Source: Pelecanus crispus
Lineage: Eukaryota > Chordata > Aves > Pelecaniformes > Pelecanidae
Direction: 5' to 3'
DNA length: 64,000 bases
NCBI RefSeq assembly: GCF_030463565.1
Contig: NC_134643.1
Coordinates: 45,174,221 to 45,238,220 of the forward strand
The notes below the pieces were generated by a model. The model worked only from the letters and a program-made list of their open reading frames with translations. It was not told the origin of the DNA and searched no databases. This document shows, piece after piece, positions 1-13,137 of the stretch. The position numbers and the translations under genes were made by a program. How positions within the stretch are numbered: the stretch's first letter is position 1; each line of letters opens with the position of its first letter.

Positions 1-557
1 AAAAAGAGTGTAATATTTTGCAAACATGAAGAATAAGCATAGAACTGCCTGGACTTCGGAGTTCTTGAGGAAAAGCTTCTTGGATACTGATTTTTGTCAT
101 GATGAGTCTTCTCATTAGTCTTTCTTCTCCCTTAATAATATCTTTAATTAGGGTTTTCTGTGGCTAACCCCTGCCACTTGCATGTTATCACATACACATA
201 CATGTTTCGAGTTTACTAAGTTTGATCTACTTTGGTCCCATTTCTGTAGGATACTAAGCAATAATAATTCAGCCAGCTTTATAGAATTGGTGGCTCTGAT
301 TGAATGAATAAAGATTCTGTGACAGACAAAGAGGAGCTAAAGCCAGGAGTGTTCATATATACTTCTATTCTGTATGTGAGGATGAGCAGGTTGCTATACT
401 CATATTGTATTGTGATTATGAAATTCTTTTTACTCCAATAGTCACTAAGGCTACTAATGCTGGAAATCTTAAGTCAGTACATTGGGGTAACTTATATCTA
501 AATATTTTTAAAGGATTGGCAGAAGAACTCTCTGGATTTTTAATATCCATTTTCATT
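1..557. other. Non-coding, no gene seen
   Basis: AT-rich intron-like or intergenic DNA. I see no exon, RNA gene or repeat I can name; it may include an undetected 5' extension of the LINE that starts at about 558. Confidence 0.6.
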
Positions 558-1230
558 ATAGCTTGAAGCACTGGGGATGTTCCAGAAGCCTGTGGGAGTT
601 AAGGTCATGCTAACATTTTTTTTTTTTAAAATGGGTGAGATAACCTAGGTAATTATAAGCCTGTCAGTCTGACTTCAGTCTCGGGCAAAATAATGGAAAT
701 GCAGGTGTGGGACTTCAATGATAAAGGATTGAACTCTGCTGAGGCAAACAGTATGTTTCATAAGCACAACTGTTAAGATATAAGAAAGGCAGCTCAAGTT
801 ACAGAATGGGGGGTGCTACCCAGGAAAAGCATTTAGGTGCCATAATGGGTAATGATAATGAATAGAGCTTAAGTTTTTCATCCAGAAGAGTAGCCAACAA
901 GAGCTAATGTAATCACTGAACATATAAAGAGGGCAATATAGAACAAAACTAAGGGGATCATTTTATCTCTTCTGCTCTGTGCAGCTAGAGAACACAAAAC
1001 CTAATCCTACTTCCCATTATTCAGCAAGGATGTTGCAAACCTGAAGAAGGCTTGAAGATCCACAAGACTCATTAGAAAATGTTCTGTAATGTGATATATT
1101 ATCTTGAGGAGTTTTATTCAATTCACTTAGCCAGCAAAATCGTTAAAGGAAGACTTGATATTAGTCTATAGTTGTATACATGGAGAACAGAAAACTGGAA
1201 ACAGAAGACTTAAAACCTAGTGGACAAAGA
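558..1230 (+). mobile_element. Ancient CR1/L3-like LINE fragment
   Basis: Plus-strand translation shows decayed LINE RT text: STGDVPEA (about 570-595), then ANIF, then GNYKPVSLTSVSGKIMEM at 648-701, the conserved GNYRPVSL motif of CR1-clade ORF2. Further on, GIILSLLLCAAR (about 955-990) and KDVANLKKA-RSTRLIRK (about 1027-1085) match the post-RT ILPLYSALVR and ERVQRR regions loosely. Stops and frame changes are frequent, and the segment between 720 and 820 seems deleted relative to the family. The RT motif is certain enough to name the clade; the subfamily is not. Confidence 0.75.
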
Positions 1231-4200
1231 TGTAAACAGATTAGCAATTGAAAGTAGATGAATACATAACATAAATAAAGAACCATGGTGACACCTCTGA
1301 AAATAGCGATGGTGAATTCTTTAAGACGGGTAGTTTGTAAATCAAAGTCATGATTTTCTAAGACAGAATCTCTTGTACAAATAGGACTTTCTTCTGGGAA
1401 TTCTCAAGCCCTTTGTAATATTGCAGGTCAGACTGCATGATAACAATAGTCCCTTCTGGCTTTCTGATCTGCCTCTGCGTGTCAGCAAAGCAGTATGGCT
1501 TTGAGTTGTGCTGACAGTAATGCGTGGCTGTAATCGGGTCTCAGCACATGGTGTTCTGCTAGAACAGGCCTGTATACCTACCCACTGGCCCATGGGGTGG
1601 TACCCTCCAACTGGCTCTTGATCACGAGAATAATACTGAAAAATCATACTGTTTTAGCATTGACAATAAAGACAGCATTTTAATTTCAGCAATTTACTTT
1701 CAGAGCCAAGAATAAGACAAATAACAAATCTAAATATAAGTAATGATATGAGAAGGTCTGCTTACTCTTGAAGAAGGTTTTGCAAGTATCAGTACCACCT
1801 TGCAGAACGCTTGTTCCGTTTTGCTTAGTTTAGTTTAGTTTACTATGGGTGAATATCTCTACAACTTTGCAGGTGACTCCCCTTATCAAACCTTTCTGTG
1901 TATTGTGTAAGGAATACTTAGTCATTTTACAAGACCCATTTGATATTAGCTTCCACTGTACAGTTACCAGGCAGTGGCATTAAAATATAACATTTTCAGT
2001 CATTTCTACTTACATCACTTCCAGTAAGTTATTTAAAAGTTATTATGAGTTCTTATTGATCACAGTATAAAATTAAAGTTGAAAGCTTTACAAAGAGCAA
2101 AACTGAACACATTTTACTTCTCTCACAGAAATATTTTAGATTATCAGAATAAGCATCAGGTATTTTAGTTGAAATGAAATATTTTAATGTTTTTCATTTT
2201 TAGCCTAATATTATAATGCTTTTTCTTTACAAAGGAGTTTTAAATAGTACCATTGCAAGTATCTGCATAGATCTCTGAAAATACGGGCATAAACACAGAA
2301 AGATAAAGAACTCACAGCAGCATTAAGAACAAACTACATTTTATCATACATGGTACAGAGATTTGCAACCATTTGCTTTAAACTACAGACTTCAAATACA
2401 GATCGTATATCTCCTTCATTTAAAAAATACTCTTTTACTCTAATGTTCATTTTGTTTAATTTACCATATGACAAAAATAGATATGCACAATGTAATACTT
2501 GATTGTGCCTATGGGTTTATATTGTAGTACCTTCTAAATGAATCAGAATATATTCCAAGGTATAAGTTACTGTTTTTAGGAATTTTCTTTTGCCCTGTCC
2601 CATTTTAGATATTTGTAAGAATTCTGCAAGTGGTTAAGTGAGCATGGTCTCAAAAAGACTGGTAATTAAATGCGCTAAAGTGAGAAAATATTCAAGAATG
2701 TTTCAAATTTGTGTGGACTTTATTTTTCCACTCACTTTCTTGGCTCTTAAGTAAGAAAGGCTAGTTAAATGACTTGTAGTATTAGTGTGTCATACTAATT
2801 AAAAGGTGTTTGAGCACTCTGCAGATTAGTGTTGGCCTTGAGGCAAGAAAATCCATTGGGTGGGCACACTCGGTTATCATTAATAGAATTTTACTTTTTA
2901 TCATCTGAGTTAGCTTTTTTGTGTAAAAACCTGACACAGTTAGGACTTTGCTCTACTCATGTCACTGGTGTAATGACAGCACTCCAGCTCTGGGGGCAGA
3001 TGGAGGCTATGCTGAAGCTGAGTGTAGGTCTGAACCTCAGGGGGACTGTATTAATTCATGCCACCTGGCCCTAATGCCATCGCATATGTGCAAGCTGGTG
3101 TGAGGTTTGCTCTGGCTGCTCTGCTGATATCAACAGGTGGGAGCTATACCCAAATGAACAAAGTGAAAGGAAATCACGCTCGTCTACATCTGGTTGCTTT
3201 TCAGCTTTTCTATACTGCTCAGGCAGGTGGACCTTATGCTTGGGCAGTTTCTGCATCAATTATAGGAATTGTTTATGATTGTGTATGAGACCACTAGCAT
3301 CTTTATCTACTTTGTGTACTCTGTTTACCAAACAAGAACTTAATGAAGAAGCAGCACTGAAAGAAAAAAAGAGAACCTGGAAAAGAACAGAGGATAACAA
3401 AATCATGCTTAAGAAGAAATAATTCTGCAATCTCTTGGGGTTTTTATTGTCATTATTACTACTGAATATTCACTCCTCAATTTCAGGTTCTGCAGAAGAC
3501 ATACGTGTAGCTGCACATATCAAGCAGTGATCTCTCTGACTACTAAAAAAAAAGAAGAACCCAAATCACTATAAGAATATCTGTAGCATAATAACAAACT
3601 TCACCCATTCACCTTACCTAGTCTCTAAGTAGCTAACAGATTCTCTGTGACACAAAGTGGGATTACATGAGTGGCAATCAGAATTTGATATTTATTTCCT
3701 CAGTATGCAGGACTTTCTCCAGGTACTTTAGTTCTTGTTGGTGCTTCTTTTGTGAAGGAGACAGATAAAGTGTAAAGTAACAGTATTTCTGATGTTTTAG
3801 TACTGATGCCATTTCCTGATGTTAGCTGAGAGAGAAAAGGGTAGGGGGTTAGTGTTAGCATCACCAGTCACAGCTGCAGGTCTAGCACAGGAACCATAAA
3901 ACACATGGTGACTTGACTTAGTTGACGTGTTATAGAACCCATGGAGCTGTAGGACATGCTGTAGGGCCCTGCATTTTCTATTCAGGTACTTGGCTCGTTT
4001 CATTAATTCTCATGAAAGCTCTATCTGAGCAGGTAGCCTATGAGAAAGCACTTAAGGGGATATAATTGGATATCTTAGATGTGTAAAACACTATGGAAGA
4101 AAACAGTAAGTTTTCAAGATCTCATGATGGCTGTTGATAAAACACTGGAATCTTTGCCACACTGTCTAGATTTGAAGCTACTGAAATGGTTGAGCCATCT

Positions 4201-4327
4201 AATGTACAGCAAACATAAAACCAAAACTGTGTTTCATCCAACAGCAAACTTTTCTGTATCAGCACTGCAGGAAAAGCCCTTCTCTGAAGCTCTCTGAATC
4301 GCCCCATTTTGCTGAAAAGCCATGGGG
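1231..4327. other. Non-coding, no gene seen
   Basis: Mostly AT-rich unique-looking sequence. The open frames at 2829-3288 and 1348-1647 (76-99 codons) have no recognisable homology, and overlap other frames of similar length. Confidence 0.6.
1826..1842. repeat. TTTAG short tandem repeat
   Basis: Three to four units of TTTAG in a row, seen directly. Confidence 0.7.
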
Positions 4328-4430
4328 GAACAGGTTCAAATTGTGGCTCTTCTTGTTTTGGGGTGAATGTGGTCAAGTGACCTCATCTCCAGTCTTACCT
4401 ACTTCTTTATCTGTAGAAGATACAGACTGA
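4328..4430 (+). mobile_element. MIR-like SINE relic, sense
   Basis: The order AACAGGTTCAAATTGTGGCTC, then TGTGGTCAAGTGACCTCATCTCC, then TTTATCTGTAGAAGATA parallels the MIR consensus around its tRNA-derived B box (GGGTTCGAATCCCGGCTC) and the CTGTGTGACCTTGGGCAAG and TCTGTAAAATGGG parts. Identity looks about two thirds by eye. Confidence 0.5.
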
Positions 4431-7400
4431 CTTCCTGACTCCCCAGATTGTATGTTTTACCTGTAAATGCATGGTACAGAGACTGCTTTGTTCGCTTGAA
4501 CTACAGCATCCTTCACAAAAGAGTCCCAGACTTCTGTGCGATCTGTTCTATGCAAATAATGAAGATGATGATGGCACTTCGTTGTATTAATTTTAAAGAG
4601 TAGTTAATGTAGTAAGTGGCTGCTTACTTAAGTATTACTAAAAATGAGAACATTTGTGAGAAAAGGCTAACTGAAAATAATAAAATGGAGGAAGCAGAAT
4701 GCAACATAGTAAAGGCAAAAATAGAAGAACAGAAAAGATTGAACACTGCAAACTATGAACCGAGTTACTTACATCTTTGATTCACAGTGGTGGATGTTTT
4801 GCTTGAGTGATTGAAGTATTGGGACTGTGTAGATTGATGTAAAATTTCAGCCGTGGTGTGAAAGTAGTGTACATCACAGGTATGAGAATAAACACATGGC
4901 TTTCCTTTCAAACGGAGCGGCAGACAGCAACAGTATGACTTGCAGCGTGCTGCCCTCATGCAAAGGGGCCGCGTTTGCTTCATAGAATTTCATCACCGTG
5001 TGGTAAGTCCCAACGCAGTGGCATGACAGCTTAGCTCACTGTAACCCAAGCATGTCAGCACGGCCCTGGGAATGCATGGCTCCGACTTAGTATCTGGCTT
5101 CGCATATCTTTTGACTCTCCTTCCTGGCTGAATAAAAGGGAGAAAAGAGACTTCATGGAGTTTGTATCTTATGTTTGTAGTCTGGCAGGGTGGTCCAAGC
5201 CATTCATCTGTTTTTCTGAAGAAGTGTTGTGGAATTGCTAAGAATTGCATGCAAGTAGAGGGCTCCCATGAACCTTGCACGGGTGACCATGGGGTAGGAG
5301 GTGGGGAGGTTTACAGGGCATGGATCAGAGTACACAAAATCCTAAGACACTTGGTATCGCTATATAATGTTCCCAATATAAAAAAAAAAAAATTCTCCTC
5401 ATCCTTCCCTCCATCAAATTTCTGCCAATAGATATAAAACTTATTAATATCAGTTGTTTCTTAATGTTATTTGCCTATATATTTATCCTTTAGTGTTGAA
5501 TGTCGTTGTTTCTGTCTGTGGTCTAACAGCTCCCTGCCACCAAAGTCAGGAGTATCTAGCTTCCCTGTCTGTGCACCCACCAGTTCTCCTAACCCTGGAA
5601 TTTCCTGTGAGCCAATACATTTTACTAATCCGGCGAAAAGATAAGCTAGTAGTAGAAGATGGGTAGTTTACAGCTGTACTAATAAGTAGGATTATTTCAT
5701 AGCAGGGGCCACTGAACATCGAAGAGAGTGGAAAGAGTTTGTGGAACCACATAGCTACGAATAAGGAAAGGAATAAGGAGGAATGAAGGCAAAGCATCCT
5801 CTTTTCAGTATCAATAAGCCCTTAAATCAGGTCAGTTCCTTACAGCCCCCCATTTTGATCTTATATATCCAAAATCTTATCCTTTTCTCTGTTATCTCAG
5901 TTTGTCTCATGAAAGCTATATCCTCTCAATGCAGCGTTTGCCTCTCCTGTTTTCTCAAACCACAGAGCCACAGCTTTGGTGTTACTCCTTTAAACAGTAG
6001 AGATCAAGACAGGCACCACAGTAGAGTCAACATATTTCCTTCTAGCAATAATTAAATTTTTTTTGCATTAGTAACCAGATGTCTGGAAAATAATAAAATC
6101 ATTAAGAAGACACAGCTGTAGTTTTTACCAGACAAAACTTAAGTATTCCTTGTTCTGGTGTCAGCTATGGGATTGCTAGTTAGAGAGTACATTTTTTAGG
6201 TTTGACCACATGGTGCATGCTTCGCATGCAAATGACCTGTGCTGCATCACCAAAGGAACAGGCTCGGTTTCCACGAGTTCTCTATCGAGTCCTTACATTG
6301 CTCTTTACTTTTCTACCCTTGTCTTACATGATTTCCTAGTCTACAGCTTACAGTTTTTGTCCCTACACACAGGAATGTGTAGTTTCGTGAAGAAAATAGT
6401 TGATCAATTTTTTTCCATTATAAAGTACCTTGGTTTACTGTTCATACCGCTGCAAGAGTGTTCAGTAAGTGTTAATATAAACCACAGGTGAGCTTAAATA
6501 TGAAACACAGAGTCAAGCTCCAGAAGAGAATAAAACCAGCCAAAAATAAGCTGATGCTTTACCCCAGTATAAATACTGAGGAATTACAAATTTGCTGCAA
6601 GACTGTAGTAAAATTTTAAGACTAATGTGTGTGTGGGGTTGTGTCTTTCTGATATTAAAATAGTAAAATCTGTAAGTTTTACAAATTCGACAGAAGTTGT
6701 GCATAAGAAATGACTGGATTAAAATCAGATCTGTAGTAATTTTGTAGTAAATCTATAGTATAGCTTGGTACTCTTTGACACAATTTTACTTATGCATCAA
6801 TAAATATAATTTGCATATGTGTATGTGTGTCTAATATATGTGATATTATGATATGCTAATAATATATTACCTTGCCAGTATAGTTCATTATGGTATACAG
6901 TCTGTATCATCAGTTCTAGCTTCCTTTTTTGGTGTATTTGGATGTGCTCCAGCACCCAGCTTAGCTAGAGATACGGAATTAGCAAGTTGTTTCTTGGGGA
7001 ATGCCCTTGAATGTGCTTGAGTAGCTGTCTTGTGCGAGACGTGAGCAGCATTGCTTGCAGAAAGGGTGGAAGTTCGTTTCGAGCAGTATGCAGTAATCCT
7101 GTGTTGCTGCGCCTACTTTAAAACCTCAGGAAGGCTCTTCAGACTGTCAGGGTCGTTGTTCAGTGAGTAGCAGGCAGCAGTGATGGGCAGGTTTGTCACC
7201 TGGAAAGTCAGTGCTAGGTCACTTTACAAAGCATTTTGGTAGTGCTTCAAACTGAGTCTGCATGGGAGGCCGGGTGAGATTCTAATCTCATTTTGTGGTC
7301 TGAAGAGATCACCAAGGACTGAAAAATCAAACCTAAGGCCTTTCTATTGCTTCTGTACAGAGGGTGAGGGCAAGGTGTGATGTGCTGGGTGAGACATGCA

Positions 7401-10400
7401 ATGTGAATTATCTAAATTTGGCTTTTTTTCCATAGATGTATTTATTTTCATAAGTTTATTTCAAATTTAAATAGGGATGTGACTGACAGTCTAACTGAAT
7501 ATTAAATGCTACCAAAAATCAACCTTGGTGTGACCAACAAAGAGAGACAGGCGACATGACTTTTTATTAATATCACATGCCAAGGAACATTGTGTCACTC
7601 GCTGTGATGAATGGAACAAAATGTTGCTTTCTGGCACAAAGCTTAGAAATGGAGAAAATTGCAATCAATCAAATACAGCAACATTAGTGAAACTTGGGTG
7701 AAAAATCTAGTAGAAACCTAGGAACATAACTGTGTAACTATCTCCCATTATTGCTCATTCAGCTCATGTGCAATCCCATTGTGAGTTTTAAGTTTTGTTC
7801 TCATCACACTTTTAATCAAGTCTTTATTGTAAGAAGTAGAATTCCATTGAAATGTCCATGAACTGTTGCTTGAAGGCTTTTTTTTCCCCAATGTTTTTTC
7901 TGTCATTTAATTTGAGAATGTCTGCATATGCATACAATGTAGCATATTTTAGTATATTTATTTGTGGTAGTCGCATTAGACATAGAAGGAAGTATAAAAT
8001 TTTTCTTTGACCTTGGTAATAAAAGATGACATGCTACAAAGTTGCAAAGAACACTGGTCTATATCAACAAATGCCATTTTACAGCTAAGTAAAGCCAGCC
8101 AGTGACAACAGATTTGGCTACAACGGAATTAGGGACACAAAACAAAAAGCCAGTGATAGAATTTGTTTATATATTTACTTCTCAGCCGATGACATCTTTT
8201 ATTGTTGTATAAGTTATTTGAAATACATTTTGCTGTATGTACCCATGTATATGGTATTCTAAAGAAGTTTGGCTCCACGAACTTTGTAGTAATATTGCCA
8301 GGAGCTTTTTACTTCCCACGTAAGGAACAGCAGCTGTGCGTGCATGTATGCCTTCCTGTGTGTTAAATTGAATGGCCATTTTTTGTGACTGTTTTGTATG
8401 CTGTGTGTTTTCAGTATTTCTTCCTGTTTAAAAATTGGCATCACACCTGGGAGGGAAAGAAGAGCTGATATTAGATAAAACTTGCAAACAGATAATGGTG
8501 TTTTATTTTACTTTTATTTTTTCTTCTTACTTTAATACAGTAACTGTTTACTCATCGTAGATTTTACTTTTCTTAATGAAGAAAACATCTCTGCCATTAT
8601 AATCTATTTGTGGTCAATAGCCTTGGACAGAAATCAAAGCAGTTGTCACTGTTGAAACTGCAGCCACCATTTTGGCCTTTTTGTCTTGAAAATCAAGAGG
8701 ACTAAACACCACTTAGTTTTACCTTTGTCCACAAAAAAGTAAGAACAATAATCGTAAGAGCTGGGAAAACTGAAATTAAACTGATGAGAGAAAACCCATT
8801 AAGGCTCCAACTCACAAGGCATTTCTAAGTCTAGATTCAGTAGATTTTAGTAATCCCTAAATGCCTTTGTAAATATGGGTCATAATGCTCTAGGAGCAAA
8901 AAATCACATTTCTAGTGAAAGACATTTTGACAATTGCTGTGGAACAAATGCTGGTCTCCATGACACCAGAAGAATCCAAAATTACCATCTTGAATTAATT
9001 GTTGTTTACTTGGGGTTTTTTCTTAGGGTGAATAGGGACAGCTTCTGATCTTACACTAGTAAGTGTTATTGCATTGATTACTGATTTTAATTATGCCTTA
9101 GAATGCAATGTTGCAGAAAGTCATTCATGTACAGATGAAGTTCTGATTCTCCATCAGACATTCTGTAATATACTGGGATAGATTTTGCTCTGAGCTATGT
9201 AAGTATAAATCTGGATTAGCTCTATTGAAATCAATGTCATTTTTTCAGTTTGTGTGTTTTAGCGGTATTTCCGAGAATAAAATGTGGCCTGCATGTTTTT
9301 AGATGGAAAATGGAAAAGGAGACTCTAGAAGCAGCATCTAATATTTACTCCCTCATAATCTCACTGGGTTAAATTAAGTAAAGAAACAGTTAGGGGTTTA
9401 TTTCCTTTAAGTATCTACTTTCATTGCTGTTAAGCTGGTTTTACAGGCACTGAGACCCAATAAAAGTGCTTGTTCACTTCTTTCTGTGTTGTACAGAATT
9501 CAACAGAAGGACTTTCTTTTTTGTCCTAAAGAATATTTCTGTCATTAAAATGTTTAGGTTTTTATTTGTCTAATAATTTTATTTGCGTGTTCATCATTGC
9601 TGAATAACTTGGACAAGTCTTTCACTTAATTTCCTGTGTGACATACGCCTCCTAGCCTCTACCCCCAAATCAAAGTATTTCCACTAATTTCCATCCCTGT
9701 TTTGTTTATTCTGTTATGAAACAGCAGAAATCCTTCCTTATGGGAAAAGCCTATATTAAAACAACAATAAATTTTATTTTATCAGATATTTATTCTTCCC
9801 CATCCACTTCCATACAAATTCTCGTTTACTCTGGTGATATACTGTTGTTTGCCTGTAACTTTGTTTATAAGCTATGTATGAAGTGGGTGTATATGTATAG
9901 AAGTTTAGCGTGGCATCCAGTGACTTCCACTACTGCACCAAACGGGACATCAAGTTTTGAGCTGTGTCAGTCTATCCAAGCGTAAAACAGATCAATCCGT
10001 GAAAGTTTAGGGGGAACTTTTGCTCCTTGTTTACAACATCATTAGTAAACGCTAATGTTTATTAGATGTATACTGAGATTTTATTAGGTACATTCTGTGT
10101 AAAATAAACAAATAAACAAACATACATATATACACCTACATACATAGATACATTTGTATTTTATTTATCTATAACTTTTTTTATATATATATATATTTCT
10201 TTCCCTTCAAATAAGAGACTTCCAGACACAGTTTCATTTAGCCTTCCCAGAAGTCCATGTGTAGCTGAAATATCGTGAGGTACTAGCCTCAGTGATGTGA
10301 ATACTGTGGCAACGAAAATTTGAGGTATTTTAGGCATGTATCACCAGTCTGCAGGGAGTTCTGAGTGTTGCTGCATTTATTACTTTGTTGTCTGTCTCAC

Positions 10401-12889
10401 TTAATCATCCCCCTAATAATTATATATAGTTTATTTTTCTCACTTTAAAGACCATTAAGTCTGAAACAAGTCTATTTTGCATTTTGTAATACACCACATC
10501 GTTTTATATTGAAAGATAAATTTGAAGAAAAGTATAGCAATAAAATTTATCCTTGAAATAACATTTAATCTTTTAGTATGTATAAGCTGTAATAAATAAC
10601 ACTATTATTAAAGGTTAAGTATTGGAACAGAGAGGGAAATTGCAAGAAAACAGTAAATACTAAAGTAAAATATATTGGTCTTTGGCCTTTTTTAAAAAGC
10701 GCTAGATGACTATGATTTCTGAAATTTCTTTCCTGATTTTGAAAGGTGACAGATGAGAGGTTTTTAAAATCTCTTTTGAAAGATAATTTGTTGGTTAAAC
10801 TGAGTCATAAGAGCTTATATTTAATTTTTTTTGTAAATCAGAGGCAAGGAACTCAATAACATTTAGACAAATGATGGAGAACCTGTCTGCTTGTGGCTGG
10901 TACTATTTTATGTTGAAGAAGAGCAACACAATTGTTATTCAAACTATGACATTCTGTCTAGTGAGGATAATGAGAATCAATGGAATATATGCCAAACTAT
11001 ATCGTCTTGATTTTTTTTCTCATACATGAACATTTTTGGGGAAAAAAAAGATGTGAGATTTACATGTAAAGCAAGGCAGTCCCACTCAGCAAAAGCAATG
11101 CAAGATATTAGCATTCTGTGCATGCTGTGGGAAGGACAAAAAAGAAAACGTCTTCCTATGGAAAGTTCCATATGAAAATCTTTTTCGTGATAGAGGAGGA
11201 GGACGAAAAATTAACATCAATATTAAAGTGCAATTGGGTTGGATCAGAAGTCTTGATGGTGCATCTGGGAGCAGAATAATGTAAATCACTGCAGGTATAA
11301 TTATGAAGGTAATTGCAATGCAGTATAAGTAGTACCAAAAAATGAAATTAAAAAATTGCAAAGCAAATAAAATCACGAGCAGCCAAAAGACAAAAAGTTT
11401 GTGATAAATGGTTCATTAGACCTGCAGTGCTGTGTGGGCAAAATTGGATTGCAATCATAGCCATTTCAAAAATGAAAACATTAAGAGAAAAGGAAATTGG
11501 ACAGAAATGGCATGGAAATTACAGCCTTTGATCCGTTTTTGAAGAACCTTTTATGAAACATCATCGTGAGTGGGCAGCAAATTCTTTCCAATCTCCTCTT
11601 AAAGCACTTGTGAAAGCTTGGAGACCATGAGACTGAAATAAACGTTTTAGCATGGATTGTGGGAGCATATCTCTCTCTGCTGACCTTTTTTAGCTTTTAT
11701 AAGCAGCACAAAATTTCACTGAATGTTTAGTGCAATAATATAGAATGTATGTAATATATGCAATTATATAGAACATAGCTTAGCACAGTGATATAGAAAG
11801 GAAACTATTTTCTGTAGTAGCACTAGCCTTTCATTAATTTTCTGTAAAAATCAGGAAGTATAGGTGGGGATAGACTGCATGTTGGTTTTAGAGATGTGTT
11901 AGATAGAAGTGCAGATGGGTTTTGCAGCTTATGATTTTGAGGGCTGACTTAGTCTGGGCTGAGAAGGTCTCTGTCTAAACTTGCCACAAGTTATATTCCT
12001 GAGGAAGGCTGTGTCTTTTTCTTCTTAATAATGCATCATTTTGAACCTTCTGGGTTATCCTGCTGTCTTGAGGGAATTACAATGTCTCAGCATGGAAATT
12101 CAGAGCATATACAGAGAAAAGAGGTAAATTGTTAACATGAATAATATACTGTAATTGCTAAAGCATAGCCCAGCTCTGCAATAGCTAAAATTAGATTAAG
12201 CTCTGAGGCTATAAAACAAAGATGATCATAGACTTGTTCAATCACTATTAAAGTATCTGTAATTCTGTTGTAAAACATTAATGTATGGATGTATTTGGCA
12301 GTGCTCCTTATTAAATACCAGTAATTAAAATCAAAATACATTGGGTTAGCTGTCCCATTCTGTAAAGTCTGAGTAATTAGCTTTCAGGTAATTGGTCAGA
12401 TTAGTAACTGTACATAAAATTATTATTGTCAATGAGAAGAAATATGTTACATCCTGATTTGAAGGATCATGAACGCTGTCACATAAAAGAATAAGCACAC
12501 TATTTTACATTTCAGTAAACAACAGCTGGATTCTTCCAAGAGTGCTGCTTAAATCAGATTCAAGCTGCCTGAAGCAAAATCCCTGTTTATTTTCGTATTT
12601 TATTTGACTTGACTGGGTTCTGTTTTCATTAACATTTTCCATCTGACCTTTTGAATTAGAGAACCTTTTCATTCTGCAGAAAAAGTCAAGTTTTCTTCGA
12701 ATTTGTGAAATTTAGGGTCTCTTTTTAACTTTTTGTAGCATTATTAAGGTGGAAAATACTCTCCATTATATCTAAATAAAGATTATAGAAAAAATTAATA
12801 TAAAATGGTAAAAATGTTTACTCGTTTGTAGACTATTTTGGATTATTGGATTATTAAAGGGGAGGTGGAGACAGAGCTGCATTTTGCCA
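4431..12889. other. Non-coding, no gene seen
   Basis: About 8.5 kb of AT-rich sequence with many stops in all frames. Only a TA microsatellite (10182) and a possible half of an ancient repeat at 9180-9250 stand out. A low-GC intron or intergenic region fits. Confidence 0.6.
10182..10196. repeat. TA dinucleotide tract
   Basis: A run of about seven TA units, at the end of a 90-base AT-rich stretch with CATACA-type repeats from about 10110. Confidence 0.75.
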
Positions 12890-13060
12890 TTGTGCTGCTG
12901 CTATTATCATTATTAATCATTTATGTAGTTTATGTATAGCTGCTATTCACATCTTAGGCAAATAAAAAATGTCATCCCTGCCATGAAGTGTTTGCAATCT
13001 AAAATTAGACAAAAGAGCAACAAAAGAGATAGCAGATGATAGCGGTTGGCTCTAGGAGTG
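12890..13060. mobile_element. Possible amniote CORE-SINE/MIR1_Amn-type relic
   Basis: TATTATCATTATTAATCAT followed by GTCATCCCTGCC, TGTTTGCAATCTAAA and AGACAAAAGAG follows a pattern I recall from an ancient amniote repeat (tattattaat ... gtccctgccccaaagagcttacaatctaa). It abuts the 3'-broken CR1 at 13138. The family is uncertain. Confidence 0.35.
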
Positions 13061-13137
13061 GGAGGTTTGGAAGGATATGTTACTGTTTACCTGCTGTCTT
13101 CTTACCACTTTCCGTTTGAAATGCTTGCTTTTAACAG

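Noticed and set aside
3058..3288. 76-codon plus-strand frame with alanine-rich hydrophobic text
   Set aside because: No family match, and a minus-strand frame of similar length overlaps it.
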